Shown here one piece after another: positions 1 through 6,782 of a stretch of 23,221 nucleotides of DNA; the first letter of the stretch is position 1, and each line of letters opens with the position of its first letter. Origin of the DNA: Candidatus Adlerbacteria bacterium. Its GTDB lineage: Bacteria > Patescibacteriota > Minisyncoccia > Phycocordibacterales > SBAW01. The translations under genes and the position numbers were made by a program. Under the pieces are notes generated by a model, which did no database searches, was not told where the DNA came from, and saw only the letters and a list, made by a program, of their open reading frames with translations. The DNA lies in contig CAIJVL010000044.1 in the NCBI GenBank assembly GCA_903824155.1, positions 1 to 23,221 on the forward strand. Reading direction: 5' to 3'.

Positions 1-258
1 TGGTATTTGTATATGGTCACCTTAATGGTGGTGTTGGCCCTGCAACTCCTTCTGGGCCATTGTTTTGCAAGCGAATGGGAATTTGCATTGCGAAAGTCGA
101 TTGATCCCACTGTAGCATATGACTATAGCTTCTCCACCTACTACATGTACAAGGTAACCCATCGGTGGATTTCAGAACGGTTTATTGCAATTGTCGGACT
201 TATATTTTTAAGCAGTTCGCTGATCATAAATATCTGCCTAAAACTAGTACTCGGATGA
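1..258 (+). CDS. Small membrane protein, 5' end outside the window (partial)
   Basis: The frame is open from base 1 to the TGA at 256-258, so the gene probably begins upstream; a TTG at 7 and an ATG at 13 are the first internal start candidates. About 85 codons are visible. There are two hydrophobic segments: one near the visible N-terminus (VTLMVVLALQLLL) and one near the C-terminus (FIAIVGLIFLSSSLIINICL). Between them lies a polar, tyrosine-rich stretch of about 35 residues. I do not recognise a family. Base composition is more AT-rich than the genes that follow. It is followed by 74 bases and then the rhodanese gene on the same strand. Function unknown; reality as a gene is moderately supported by the membrane pattern and the open frame. 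Confidence 0.45.
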   Translation, partial: WYLYMVTLMVVLALQLLLGHCFASEWEFALRKSIDPTVAYDYSFSTYYMYKVTHRWISERFIAIVGLIFLSSSLIINICLKLVLG

Positions 259-319
259 CCTGACCGATACCTGTATTTCCTTATTTCGAAAAGCTTTTTT
301 ACTTCCCAACCAAAGAGAG

Positions 320-335
320 TACTATTACTGGTATG
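320..335 (+). promoter_or_regulatory. -10-like TACTAT 7 bases before the rhodanese start
   Basis: TACTAT at 320-325 lies 7 bases before the ATG at 333. No Shine-Dalgarno sequence fits before this start, apart from a weak AGAGAG at 314-319. The spacing puts a transcription start at or next to the A of ATG, as in leaderless genes. The -35 region is only T-rich. Confidence 0.4.
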
Positions 336-656
336 TGGCCCTTCAAGTCAGTCCCTTCTGTTTCGGTAACAGACGCTAAACAAAAAATCGGCGCAGCCGG
401 TGTTGCTTTTATTGATGTGCGCACTCCGGAAGAATACGCAGCCGGCCACGCTGCAGGCGCGCAAAACGTGCCGCTTGCAACCATTGACGAAGCTGCAATT
501 AAGCATTTGAAACAATTTAAAGAGGTGTACGCGATATGCCGCAGCGGCGGACGCAGCAGTACCGCAGCTGCAAAACTAGTGGCTGCAAACGTAAACGCCT
601 TCTCAGTAGCCGGCGGTACCAGCGCATGGCGCGAACAAGGGCTCCCTATTACCTAG
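333..656 (+). CDS. Single-domain rhodanese-like sulfurtransferase
   Basis: A 107-residue protein that is one rhodanese domain and nothing else. The family moves sulfane sulfur through a persulfide on an active-site cysteine; the acceptor in this organism is unknown. Visible features are the early V-T-D-A-K stretch, the F-I-D-V-R-T-P-E-E-Y block at 27-35 typical of rhodaneses, the active-site loop C-R-S-G-G-R-S at 69-75 with Cys69 as nucleophile, and the closing G-G-T-S-A-W motif near 94-99. Length matches single-domain GlpE/PspE-type proteins. The N-terminus (MWPFKSVPSV) is short and not a clear export signal, so a cytoplasmic location is likely. It ends in a strong terminator shared with the converging MAPEG gene. 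Confidence 0.93.
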   Translation: MWPFKSVPSVSVTDAKQKIGAAGVAFIDVRTPEEYAAGHAAGAQNVPLATIDEAAIKHLKQFKEVYAICRSGGRSSTAAAKLVAANVNAFSVAGGTSAWREQGLPIT

Positions 657-690
657 AGCCGCCCGAGCATACGGGCGGCTTTTGTTTTTG
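657..690 (+). terminator. Rho-independent terminator after the rhodanese gene
   Basis: A perfect 9-bp stem (657-665 with 672-680, AGCCGCCCG) has a 6-base loop and is followed by TTTTGTTTTTG. It starts directly after the rhodanese stop codon and ends just before the stop of the converging gene at 692. Confidence 0.92.
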
Positions 691-691
691 G

Positions 692-1084
692 CTATTTTAT
701 AAGCTCAATAAAAAGTCCGACGACTACAAAAAAACCAAGCGTGAACACAATCGTGCGGATGTAGGCAACGGCAAACCAATATACAAAGGCATGAATGACC
801 CGCAGCCAAAAGAAGGTCACGGTTAAAAAGGCTGTGGTGGCGTTTTCCTTGCCGGTGAGGAAGATAAGTATGACGAGCACGGCAAACGGCGCGAACACTT
901 CGACTGCATTTAAATACGCGCGGTGCGCGCGGTGGCCCCACAGCGGCATCGGTCGCACCGTTGGGTCGATATAGTTGGGCGGCTGCAAAAAACCGTTGAC
1001 CATCACTTGGCACACGACATATAGTATCCAAAGCGACGCAGTAAGGAGCGCGGTTAATGCCAAGTAAAAGAGGTCGGTTGTCAT
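692..1084 (-). CDS. MAPEG-family integral membrane protein
   Basis: A 130-residue protein with about four membrane helices, the usual size and topology for the MAPEG family (membrane-associated proteins in eicosanoid and glutathione metabolism). Diagnostic sequence is present: R-A-H-R-A-Y-L-N-A-V-E-V-F-A-P-F around 52-67, which holds the R-x-x-x-N-x-x-E family signature, and later the W-L-R-V-I-H-A-F-V-Y-W block with R-T following, another family hallmark. Eukaryotic members conjugate or isomerise lipids using glutathione. Bacterial members of this kind are mostly uncharacterised, so no substrate is assigned. The gene converges on the rhodanese gene with only 35 bases between stop codons. Confidence 0.85.
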   Translation of the reverse strand: MTTDLFYLALTALLTASLWILYVVCQVMVNGFLQPPNYIDPTVRPMPLWGHRAHRAYLNAVEVFAPFAVLVILIFLTGKENATTAFLTVTFFWLRVIHAFVYWFAVAYIRTIVFTLGFFVVVGLFIELIK

Positions 1085-1096
1085 GCCCCCATGCTA
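1082..1096 (-). promoter_or_regulatory. -10-like TAGCAT 6 bases before the MAPEG start
   Basis: On the minus strand TAGCAT (plus coordinates 1091-1096) is followed by six bases and the ATG at 1084. A TTGTGC lies 17 bases farther upstream as a partial -35. No purine-rich ribosome site exists. The arrangement predicts a leaderless message. Confidence 0.45.
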
Positions 1097-1180
1097 CCGT
1101 GCCTCCCATAAAGCACAACGAGGTTATGCACTGGGGCTTTTTTTATTAATTTCCTATGATAGAGTGACGGAAGTTGTCGC

Positions 1181-1187
1181 AGGGAGA
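1181..1187 (+). promoter_or_regulatory. Strong Shine-Dalgarno AGGGAGA for the 54-residue membrane peptide
   Basis: AGGGAGA ends 5 bases before the ATG at 1193. It decides the start of this short gene. A possible -10 (TATGAT) sits at 1155-1160. Confidence 0.7.
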
Positions 1188-1192
1188 ATATC

Positions 1193-1357
1193 ATGAGCAA
1201 CGGCTATCGACGATACAAACGTACTGCCACGGAATGGGCGAGAGACTGTGCAATGACCGTGTGGCTGATCGCCTTTACTCTTGGGGCCGGTACATTCGCG
1301 CTTATCTGCATACCTTTCTTGCCCTTGTACAAAAGGGCCTCAAAGCCTTTCAAATAA
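1193..1357 (+). CDS. Small single-pass membrane protein, 54 residues
   Basis: Not recognised as a known family. ATG at 1193 is preceded by a strong Shine-Dalgarno sequence and the frame closes with TAA at 1355-1357. The protein begins with a basic, polar stretch (MSNGYRRYKRTATEWARD), continues with one hydrophobic segment of roughly residues 20-45 (TVWLIAFTLGAGTFALICIPFL), and ends in a short basic tail (YKRASKPFK). A rho-independent terminator follows 22 bases after the stop, so the unit is transcribed alone. The combination of ribosome site, membrane segment and private terminator argues for a real gene. The gene pair at 14157 and 14422 has the same design. Function unknown. Confidence 0.7.
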   Translation: MSNGYRRYKRTATEWARDCAMTVWLIAFTLGAGTFALICIPFLPLYKRASKPFK

Positions 1358-1378
1358 ACTATGTGCTGCCTTCCCTTT

Positions 1379-1408
1379 GGTTCCATCGAAAGATGGAACT
1401 TTTCTTTT
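1379..1408 (+). terminator. Rho-independent terminator after the 54-residue peptide gene
   Basis: GTTCCATC at 1380-1387 pairs with GATGGAAC at 1392-1399 across a GAAA tetraloop and is followed by TTTTCTTTT. It insulates the cyo operon from upstream transcription. Confidence 0.88.
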
Positions 1409-1422
1409 GCCAATTTTTTGAC

Positions 1423-1431
1423 TGCTATACT
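1423..1431 (+). promoter_or_regulatory. Extended -10 promoter of the cyo operon
   Basis: TGCTATACT at 1423-1431 matches an extended -10 (TG-n-TATACT). No good -35 is visible 17 bases upstream, as is common for extended -10 promoters. Transcription would begin near 1438, about 11 bases before the cyoA ATG, leaving no room for a full ribosome site. Confidence 0.6.
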
Positions 1432-1448
1432 GAAAGTATTCGGGCTCT

Positions 1449-2324
1449 ATGAAGCGAAACTATATTGCTATCGCCTTTTTAGTTATCACAATGGTTTTTG
1501 CCGTGCTTTTTGCATTGCTGCAAAATTACACCTTTAGTGTCTTTGATCCAAAGGGATTAATCGCGACCGAAGAGCGCGGGCTCATCATCCATGCGGTGCT
1601 TTTGATGCTCATTGTCGTTATACCGGTGTTTATACTCGCGTTCACGATTGCCTGGCGCTATCGTGCTAGCAACACCAAGGCAACCTATACCCCCAACTGG
1701 GAAAACTCACCGATGGAGGAGCTTATTTGGTGGGCGGTGCCGTTTGAAATTATTTTAGTCTTAGGCGCGCTCACTTGGAGCAGTACGCACAGTCTGGACC
1801 CGCGTAAGCCGCTTGCTCTCTCGGGCACGCCGCTGGTCGTACAAGTGGTTGCCTTAGATTGGAAGTGGCTTTTTATATATCCTTCGCTCGGCATTGCATC
1901 GGTTAACCAAGTGGACTTCCCCGTCGACCGGCCGGTTACGTTTGAAATCACCGCCGACGCGCCGATGAACTCGTTTTGGATACCGCAGCTCGGCGGGCAG
2001 ATATACGCCATGACCGGCATGGTAACCGAGCTGCACTTGGCGGCAAGCCAAACCGGCACGTACGCGGGCGCGTCGGCCAACTACAGCGGCGACGGCTTTG
2101 CACAGATGCAATTTACCGCCAGCGCTCTAAGTGAAAATGATTTTAACTCGTGGGCGGCAAAGGTTAAACAATCAAACCAAGCGTTAACCGCTGGCGAGTA
2201 CGCCGCATTAGCCGAGACAGGCACCACTACACCTAAAGTATATGCGTCGGTCGCGGATAACCTATACAATACTATTGTAATGCAATTTATGCGGCAGCCG
2301 AGTGTTGGAGCCATGGACCACTAA
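1449..2324 (+). CDS. cyoA: Cytochrome bo3 quinol oxidase subunit II
   Basis: A 291-residue subunit II of a heme-copper quinol oxidase. Two N-terminal membrane helices (about 5-25 and 46-69) anchor an extracytoplasmic cupredoxin domain running from the W-K-W-L-F-I-Y-P segment near 137-144 through A-P-M-N-S-F-W-I-P-Q-L-G-G-Q-I-Y-A-M. The CuA-binding Cys/His ligands of cytochrome c oxidases are absent, as expected for a quinol oxidase. The C-terminal region, with its F-N-S-W-A segment, resembles the CyoA C-terminal domain. E. coli CyoA is a lipoprotein; no lipobox cysteine is visible in the N-terminal segment here, so anchoring would depend on helices only. It is the first gene of cyoABCDE, and cyoB starts 2 bases after its stop. 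Identification is secure from sequence and operon context. Confidence 0.95.
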   Translation: MKRNYIAIAFLVITMVFAVLFALLQNYTFSVFDPKGLIATEERGLIIHAVLLMLIVVIPVFILAFTIAWRYRASNTKATYTPNWENSPMEELIWWAVPFEIILVLGALTWSSTHSLDPRKPLALSGTPLVVQVVALDWKWLFIYPSLGIASVNQVDFPVDRPVTFEITADAPMNSFWIPQLGGQIYAMTGMVTELHLAASQTGTYAGASANYSGDGFAQMQFTASALSENDFNSWAAKVKQSNQALTAGEYAALAETGTTTPKVYASVADNLYNTIVMQFMRQPSVGAMDH

Positions 2325-2326
2325 TT

Positions 2327-4297
2327 ATGTTTGGCTTACTTACCCTACAGGCATTTTTGCACGGTCCGATTGAAACAGGCGGGCAGCTTGCGGTTGTCTT
2401 GGGCGTACTCGCCGTGCTGGGACTCATTACGTACTTCAAGCGCTGGAAGTGGCTCTTTGGCGAGTGGATTACTTCGCTTGATGCCAAAAAGATCGGCATC
2501 ATGTACATCATACTTTCAATAGTGATGCTATTGCGGGGCTTTAGCGATGCACTGCTGTTGCGCGGGCAGCAGGCCGTGGCGGTAGGCGCAGGGAGCGGCT
2601 ATCTTGCGCCCGACCATTTTGCGCAGATATTTACCGCGCACGGAGTTATCATGATCTTTTTTGTCGCGATGCCGTTTATGTTCGGCTTTTTAAATTTAAT
2701 CGTGCCGCTCCAGATCGGCGCGCGCGACGTGGCCTACCCATTTTTAAACTCTGTGAGCTTTTGGCTCACGGCCGCGGGTGCGATGCTCATCAACCTCTCG
2801 CTGGTAATCGGGCAATTTGCCGCAACGGGCTGGCTGGCGTACCCGCCGCTCTCGGAGTTGCAGTACAGCCCCGGTGTCGGCGTCGACTACTACATCTGGG
2901 CGCTGCAAATCGCCGGCATCGGCACGCTGCTCTCGGGCATTAACTTTTTAGTGACCATCATCAAGATGCGCGCGCCGGGGATGAAGCTAATGCGCATGCC
3001 GATATTTGTCTGGACCGCACTGGGCTCCATGTCGCTCGTGGTATTTGCCTTCCCCATCCTCACCGCAACGCTCGCCATGCTCTCCTTGGACCGTTACCTT
3101 GGCATGCACTTCTTTACGACCAACCTCGGCGGCAACGCAATGCTCTACGTTAACCTTATTTGGGCATGGGGGCACCCCGAAGTGTACATTTTGGTCTTAC
3201 CCTGCTTTGGCATCTTTTCGGAAATAGTGCCGGTCTTTTCGCAAAAGCGGCTTTTTGGCTATGTCTCGATGGTAATCGCTACCATGTCGATCGTTTTCCT
3301 GTCATTTATGGTGTGGGCGCATCATTTCTTTACGATGGGCGCGGGCGCCGACGTCAACGCTTTTTTTGGCATCATGACCGCGGTCATCTCGATCCCGACC
3401 GGCGTCAAAATATTTAACTGGCTCTTTACGATGTTCCGCGGCCGCATCATCTTTACGACCCCCATGCTGTGGTTCATGGGCTTCCTTGTAACGTTTACCA
3501 TCGGCGGCATGGCCGGCGTACTTCTTTCCATACCGGGCGCCGACTTTCAGCTGCACAACAGCCTCTTTTTAGTCGCGCACTTCCATACCATGATCATCGG
3601 CGGCGTATTGTTTAACTTTTTTGCCGGATTTACGTATTGGTTTCCAAAAGTATTTGGCTTCAAGCTAAACGAGAGGCTTGGCACCTGGGCCTTTTGGCTT
3701 TGGATAACCGGCTTTTCGACGGCTTTTATACCGCTCTACGTGCTGGGTATTATGGGAGCGACGCGACGCCTCGATTATGTCGACCCGTTGAGCGGCTGGC
3801 ATATTTTATTTGTTGTTGCGGCTATTGGCGCATGCATAATTGGCTTGGCAATCCTATGCCAAGTAGCGCAAGTGGTGGTGAGTATCAGACAGCGCAACCA
3901 AAACAGAGTCGGCAACGACCCGTGGAACGGCCGTACGCTCGAATGGGCGTTGCCTTCGCCGCCGCCGGTCTACAACTTTGCGGTCATCCCGCACGTTCGC
4001 GGCCGCGACGCCTTTTGGATGCAAAAAGAGGCTGCCGCAAAAGGCCATGCGCCAAAAGAACCTGTGTATGAAGACATCGAGATGCCCAAAAACAGCCTGG
4101 TTGGATTTTTCATTGCCGGCTTTTCCTTTGCGTTCGGCTTCGGCATGATCTGGCATATCTGGTGGCTTGCCGCGCTTGGCATTGCGGCAATTGTGGTCAC
4201 TATCATCGCGCGCTCATTTAATGAGGATATCGAGTACACCATCACCGCCGCCGAAGTTGCCGCGACCGAACATCGCCTCTCGCATAAAACCGTATGA
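2327..4297 (+). CDS. cyoB: Cytochrome bo3 quinol oxidase subunit I
   Basis: A 656-residue catalytic subunit that reduces O2 to water with quinol electrons and pumps protons. Every key residue known from E. coli CyoB is found, one position lower: heme b ligands His105 and His420; heme o3 ligand His418; CuB ligands His283, His332 and His333; the His283-Tyr287 pair inside W-G-H-P-E-V-Y; D-channel Asp134; and K-channel Lys361. The quinol-site residues Arg70, Asp74, His97 and Gln100 are also kept. Length and the C-terminal extra helices match E. coli (663 residues), and long stretches match it by recall (for example M-R-A-P-G-M and N-A-F-F-G-I). Such closeness to a proteobacterial enzyme suggests lateral acquisition, which is inference. 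It overlaps cyoC by 4 bases. Confidence 0.98.
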   Translation: MFGLLTLQAFLHGPIETGGQLAVVLGVLAVLGLITYFKRWKWLFGEWITSLDAKKIGIMYIILSIVMLLRGFSDALLLRGQQAVAVGAGSGYLAPDHFAQIFTAHGVIMIFFVAMPFMFGFLNLIVPLQIGARDVAYPFLNSVSFWLTAAGAMLINLSLVIGQFAATGWLAYPPLSELQYSPGVGVDYYIWALQIAGIGTLLSGINFLVTIIKMRAPGMKLMRMPIFVWTALGSMSLVVFAFPILTATLAMLSLDRYLGMHFFTTNLGGNAMLYVNLIWAWGHPEVYILVLPCFGIFSEIVPVFSQKRLFGYVSMVIATMSIVFLSFMVWAHHFFTMGAGADVNAFFGIMTAVISIPTGVKIFNWLFTMFRGRIIFTTPMLWFMGFLVTFTIGGMAGVLLSIPGADFQLHNSLFLVAHFHTMIIGGVLFNFFAGFTYWFPKVFGFKLNERLGTWAFWLWITGFSTAFIPLYVLGIMGATRRLDYVDPLSGWHILFVVAAIGACIIGLAILCQVAQVVVSIRQRNQNRVGNDPWNGRTLEWALPSPPPVYNFAVIPHVRGRDAFWMQKEAAAKGHAPKEPVYEDIEMPKNSLVGFFIAGFSFAFGFGMIWHIWWLAALGIAAIVVTIIARSFNEDIEYTITAAEVAATEHRLSHKTV

Positions 4298-4884
4298 ACC
4301 GCGAACATAAAACAAACGTTAAGGAATTAAGCGGTGACAAAGTGATCTTTGGCCTGTGGCTCTACATCCTCAGCGACTGCGTATTGTTTGCGGCGCTCTT
4401 TGCCACCTACGCCGTGCAGCACACGCAGATCTTTGGCGCCGGATCGCCGGACCAGCTCTTTAGCCTCTCGAATGCGCTCACCGAGACGCTGCTGCTTTTA
4501 ACCTCAAGCTTCACCTGCGGGCTTGCAGTCCTTGCCGCGTATGCCAACAAAAAGGGCCTGACGTTGGCCGCACTTGGCGCAACGCTGGTGCTCGGCCTTT
4601 CTTTCGTTGCGATGGAATTAACGGAGTTTTCTAAACTACTCTCCGACGGCCACGGCTGGCAGCAAAGTGCCTTCCTGTCCTCCTTCTTTACGCTGGTAGG
4701 CACGCACGGCCTCCACATAACGCTCGGCATGCTTTGGATGCTGGTCTTGATGGTACATATTTATATGCGCGGCATTTCTACCGGCAACACGCGCAAACTT
4801 TTGACTTTTAGCATCTTTTGGCACTTCCTCGATATCATCTGGATATTCATCTTCACCTTTGTGTACCTGTTCGGCCTCATGTAA
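4294..4884 (+). CDS. cyoC: Cytochrome bo3 quinol oxidase subunit III
   Basis: A 196-residue, five-helix subunit III of the heme-copper oxidase family. The start overlaps the cyoB stop as ATGA, implying coupled translation. Recognisable sequence includes the G-L-W-L-Y-I-L-S-D-C-V-L-F-A block at about 21-34, containing the conserved W-x-x-x-x-S-E/D element, then N-A-L-x-E-T-L-L-L-L-x-S-S, and the T-L-V-G-T-H-G-L-H-I-x-x-G segment with two conserved histidines. The last helix contains F-W-H-F-L-D-I-I-W-I-F-I-F, a typical subunit III ending. Subunit III holds no metal centre and stabilises proton pumping. Length is close to E. coli CyoC (204). cyoD follows after 2 bases. Confidence 0.96.
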   Translation: MNREHKTNVKELSGDKVIFGLWLYILSDCVLFAALFATYAVQHTQIFGAGSPDQLFSLSNALTETLLLLTSSFTCGLAVLAAYANKKGLTLAALGATLVLGLSFVAMELTEFSKLLSDGHGWQQSAFLSSFFTLVGTHGLHITLGMLWMLVLMVHIYMRGISTGNTRKLLTFSIFWHFLDIIWIFIFTFVYLFGLM

Positions 4885-4886
4885 TT

Positions 4887-5243
4887 ATGAACACGGTAAA
4901 ATCTTACATAGTCGGATACTTCCTCTCGATAGCGCTCACGCTCGGCGCTTTTGGGCTGCTTACCTGGCACATCTCGACCGGCCACATAATGCCAACGCAT
5001 ACGGTCCTTACGGTTGGATTCATCACACTCGCGCTTTTGCAGCTGTTGGTCCAGCTCTTTTTCTTTTTGCATGTGGGCAAGGGCCAAAATAAATATTGGA
5101 ACGCGGCCGCACTTGGCTTTGCGCTGTTTATCGTCGCGGTCGTAGTTGGCGGCACGCTGTGGATCATGCAGAACCTGCAGCACACACAGACGCCAAATAC
5201 CTTTTTAAACGGCCAAATAAACGTGGTTAATGAAAATGACTAA
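4887..5243 (+). CDS. cyoD: Cytochrome bo3 quinol oxidase subunit IV
   Basis: A 118-residue, three-helix protein. I chose the ATG at 4887, 2 bases after the cyoC stop, because the frame upstream of it runs through cyoC in another phase and gives non-membrane sequence. Family features are the Y-I-V-G-Y-x-L-S-I-x-L-T start, the middle helix L-A-L-L-Q-L-L-V-Q-L-F-F-F-L-H-V (a strong CyoD hallmark), and the closing helix G-G-T-L-W-I-M. Subunit IV supports assembly of the CuB site in E. coli. The C-terminal tail (HTQTPNTFLNGQINVVNEND) is polar and longer than in E. coli. It overlaps cyoE by 14 bases. Confidence 0.94.
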   Translation: MNTVKSYIVGYFLSIALTLGAFGLLTWHISTGHIMPTHTVLTVGFITLALLQLLVQLFFFLHVGKGQNKYWNAAALGFALFIVAVVVGGTLWIMQNLQHTQTPNTFLNGQINVVNEND

Positions 5244-5928
5244 CGCAGGGGCGTACTATCAGCTGTCCAAGCCCGGCATTGTGTACGGCAACGCGCTTGT
5301 AGCGGCAGCCGGGTTTTGGTATGCCTCATCCGGAGCAGTTAACGGGGCTTTATTGGTATATACCCTGCTCGGCCTCTCGCTTGTGATTGCCAGCGCGTGC
5401 GCTTTTAACAATTACTTTGACCGCGACATTGATAAAAAAATGGTCCGCACCAAAACCCGCCCGCTTGCCGCAGGGCACCTAAGTAACAAAGCAGCGTTAC
5501 TCTTTGGGACACTGGCGGGGCTTGCGGGCGCCGCACTGCTTTTTTTCTTTACTACACTGTCCGCTTTTTCGGTCGCGCTTCTAGGCTGGGCAGTGTATGT
5601 GCTTTGGTATACGCCGCTCAAGCACAAAACTCCGCACGCGCTTTGGGTTGGCGCTGTTGCAGGCGCAACACCGCCGGTTGTCGGATATGCGGCCGTTACC
5701 AATACGCTCGATCTTAATGCGCTTTGGCTCTTTCTATTTCTTTTTGTCTGGCAGGTGCCGCACTTTTTAGGCATTGCCGCCTACCGCTTTGATGAGTACA
5801 GCGCTGCCGGCATTCCTCTTTTAATTAAAAAACCGACCGTGCGCGGCAAAAAAATAGGGCGCGTGGTTTTTTATGCTTCGTTGGTGGTCCTTTTGGCATG
5901 GTGTGGCGCCTTGATGCTCCACAAGTGA
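5230..5928 (+). CDS. cyoE: Protoheme IX farnesyltransferase (heme O synthase), C-terminally short
   Basis: A UbiA-superfamily prenyltransferase that attaches farnesyl to heme B to give heme O for CyoB. The first Asp-rich motif N-N-Y-F-D-R-D-I-D is at 60-68 with the R-T-K-T-R-P-L following. The second active-site region shows W-Q-V-P-H at 174-178 and Y-R-F-D-E-Y at 185-190, then A-A-G-I-P-L-L. About seven helices can be counted. The family usually has nine and roughly 280-300 residues, whereas this one has 232 and stops where the last two helices should begin. Its final 58 bases overlap the 3' end of the converging membrane-protein gene. Both active-site loops are intact, so activity is plausible. 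It starts inside cyoD, as the last gene of the operon. Confidence 0.94.
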   Translation: MKMTNAGAYYQLSKPGIVYGNALVAAAGFWYASSGAVNGALLVYTLLGLSLVIASACAFNNYFDRDIDKKMVRTKTRPLAAGHLSNKAALLFGTLAGLAGAALLFFFTTLSAFSVALLGWAVYVLWYTPLKHKTPHALWVGAVAGATPPVVGYAAVTNTLDLNALWLFLFLFVWQVPHFLGIAAYRFDEYSAAGIPLLIKKPTVRGKKIGRVVFYASLVVLLAWCGALMLHK

Positions 5929-6425
5929 ATTAGGTACGGCACTATGGTGCCGAGGAGAAATGCCCCGACCATCGAAGTGCGTATTGCCGACTGCGCATCG
6001 CCGCCAAAAATAACCGTGGAAAGTCCTACCAGGTTAATAAGCAAAAGGCCGCCCATCACTGTGTAAAAGTTGATAACGCTCCACCAGTTAAACGCGGTTA
6101 TATCGTACAAATGCACGTGCGCAAAATGCTCCACGTAGTGCTCAATACCACGTGCGCGCAGCTTTTGCTGTTCGGTACGTACGCCTAAGAGGTATCCAAG
6201 CAACACGCCAAGGAGTGCCGCCGGCACAGTGTACGGCAATGAGTCTATGCGGTACTGCCAAAAAGAAATGCTCAGCGTTGCTACTATAAAAAAGAAGAAG
6301 GCCGTCATGACCAGACGCGTGCGCACGAAGTTGTTTGGTATTGAGTACTTGAGCCCGGCCGCCAAGCACAAAAATCCCGTAAGCAAAGCCATAACTAGCG
6401 TGATAGAAAGTGGCAGCTGTTGCAT
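5871..6425 (-). CDS. Five-helix membrane protein with a histidine-rich cytoplasmic or periplasmic loop
   Basis: I do not recognise this 184-residue protein. Hydrophobic segments are visible at about 7-24, 38-55, 65-82, 115-140 and 150-170. Between the third and fourth lies a polar loop containing four histidines closely spaced (His96, His100, His103, His105, in I-E-H-Y-V-E-H-F-A-H-V-H), a possible metal or heme site; that role is speculation. The C-terminal tail is basic (APHHAKRTTNEA). It converges on cyoE and overlaps its last 58 bases. ATG at 6425 is preceded, 6 bases upstream, by TATACT and by no ribosome site. The position beside the oxidase operon could mean a link to respiration, but nothing in the sequence proves it. 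Confidence 0.75.
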   Translation of the reverse strand: MQQLPLSITLVMALLTGFLCLAAGLKYSIPNNFVRTRLVMTAFFFFIVATLSISFWQYRIDSLPYTVPAALLGVLLGYLLGVRTEQQKLRARGIEHYVEHFAHVHLYDITAFNWWSVINFYTVMGGLLLINLVGLSTVIFGGDAQSAIRTSMVGAFLLGTIVPYLIHLWSIKAPHHAKRTTNEA

Positions 6426-6437
6426 AGGCTAAGTATA
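6423..6437 (-). promoter_or_regulatory. -10 TATACT 6 bases before the His-rich membrane protein start
   Basis: On the minus strand TATACT (6432-6437) is followed by TAGCCT and then ATG at 6425. There is no Shine-Dalgarno sequence. A leaderless message is predicted. Confidence 0.6.
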
Positions 6438-6456
6438 GCCCGATTGTAAGGGCTTA

Positions 6457-6485
6457 TTGACATATATATAAATATATGCTACTTT
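6457..6485 (+). promoter_or_regulatory. Consensus promoter placed for a leaderless transcript
   Basis: TTGACA at 6457-6462, a 17-base AT-rich spacer, and TACTTT at 6480-6485. The ATG of the zinc-ribbon gene is at 6492, only six bases later, so the predicted first base of the mRNA is at or within 1-2 bases of the start codon. This is the clearest promoter in the window. Confidence 0.8.
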
Positions 6486-6491
6486 AGCAAT

Positions 6492-6764
6492 ATGGCTGAT
6501 ATCGCTACCTACAAGTGCTCCAACCAGCAGTGCCGCCTAACCCTGCGCCTTGCGACCGACTTCCCTGTCTGGAATGAGTCGAAGGAGGTAATTACGCGCC
6601 ATCGTTCGGAGACTTTTTGCAATTCGTGCAACAAAGTTGTCGAATATGCTAACGACAATACCTGCACCGTGTGCACCAGCGAAGTTACGATAAAAAATAT
6701 GGGCCGCGCATGTCCGCGCTGTAGGACCGGCATCTTTAGCATGCCGCGCCTTTCGGTATTTTAA
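6492..6764 (+). CDS. Zinc-ribbon protein with four cysteine pairs
   Basis: A 90-residue soluble protein built around cysteine pairs at 9/14 (C-x4-C), 43/46 (C-x2-C), 58/61 (C-x2-C) and 74/77 (C-x2-C). This would bind two zinc ions as two ribbon or rubredoxin-like modules. The last knuckle reads R-A-C-P-R-C-R-T-G-I, as in many nucleic-acid-binding or ribosome-associated ribbons. The family is not identified; a role in RNA, DNA or protein binding is only a guess from the fold. It is driven by a consensus promoter with no leader. The 57-residue membrane protein gene follows after 18 bases but has its own -10. Confidence 0.8.
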   Translation: MADIATYKCSNQQCRLTLRLATDFPVWNESKEVITRHRSETFCNSCNKVVEYANDNTCTVCTSEVTIKNMGRACPRCRTGIFSMPRLSVF

Positions 6765-6770
6765 TTCCTG

Positions 6771-6776
6771 TATACT
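6771..6776 (+). promoter_or_regulatory. -10 TATACT 6 bases before the 57-residue membrane protein
   Basis: TATACT at 6771-6776, then AAACCG, then ATG at 6783. There is no ribosome site and no clear -35. Spacing again fits a leaderless start. Confidence 0.55.
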
Positions 6777-6782
6777 AAACCG

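Noticed and set aside
536..826. Open frame overlapping the rhodanese and the terminator
   Set aside because: It runs through a strong terminator hairpin and over the MAPEG gene in the wrong phase; the protein looks random.
1107..1147. A weak hairpin followed by a run of T's
   Set aside because: The stem has only about five pairs including G-U and follows no plus-strand gene; the region is better read as the MAPEG upstream region.
1174..1452. A 92-codon frame overlapping the 54-residue peptide
   Set aside because: It has no ribosome site, crosses a terminator and the cyo promoter, and lacks the membrane pattern seen in the other frame.
4818..4886. Upstream extension of cyoD inside cyoC
   Set aside because: The extra residues are not membrane-like, and the ATG at 4887 gives the normal CyoD N-terminus.
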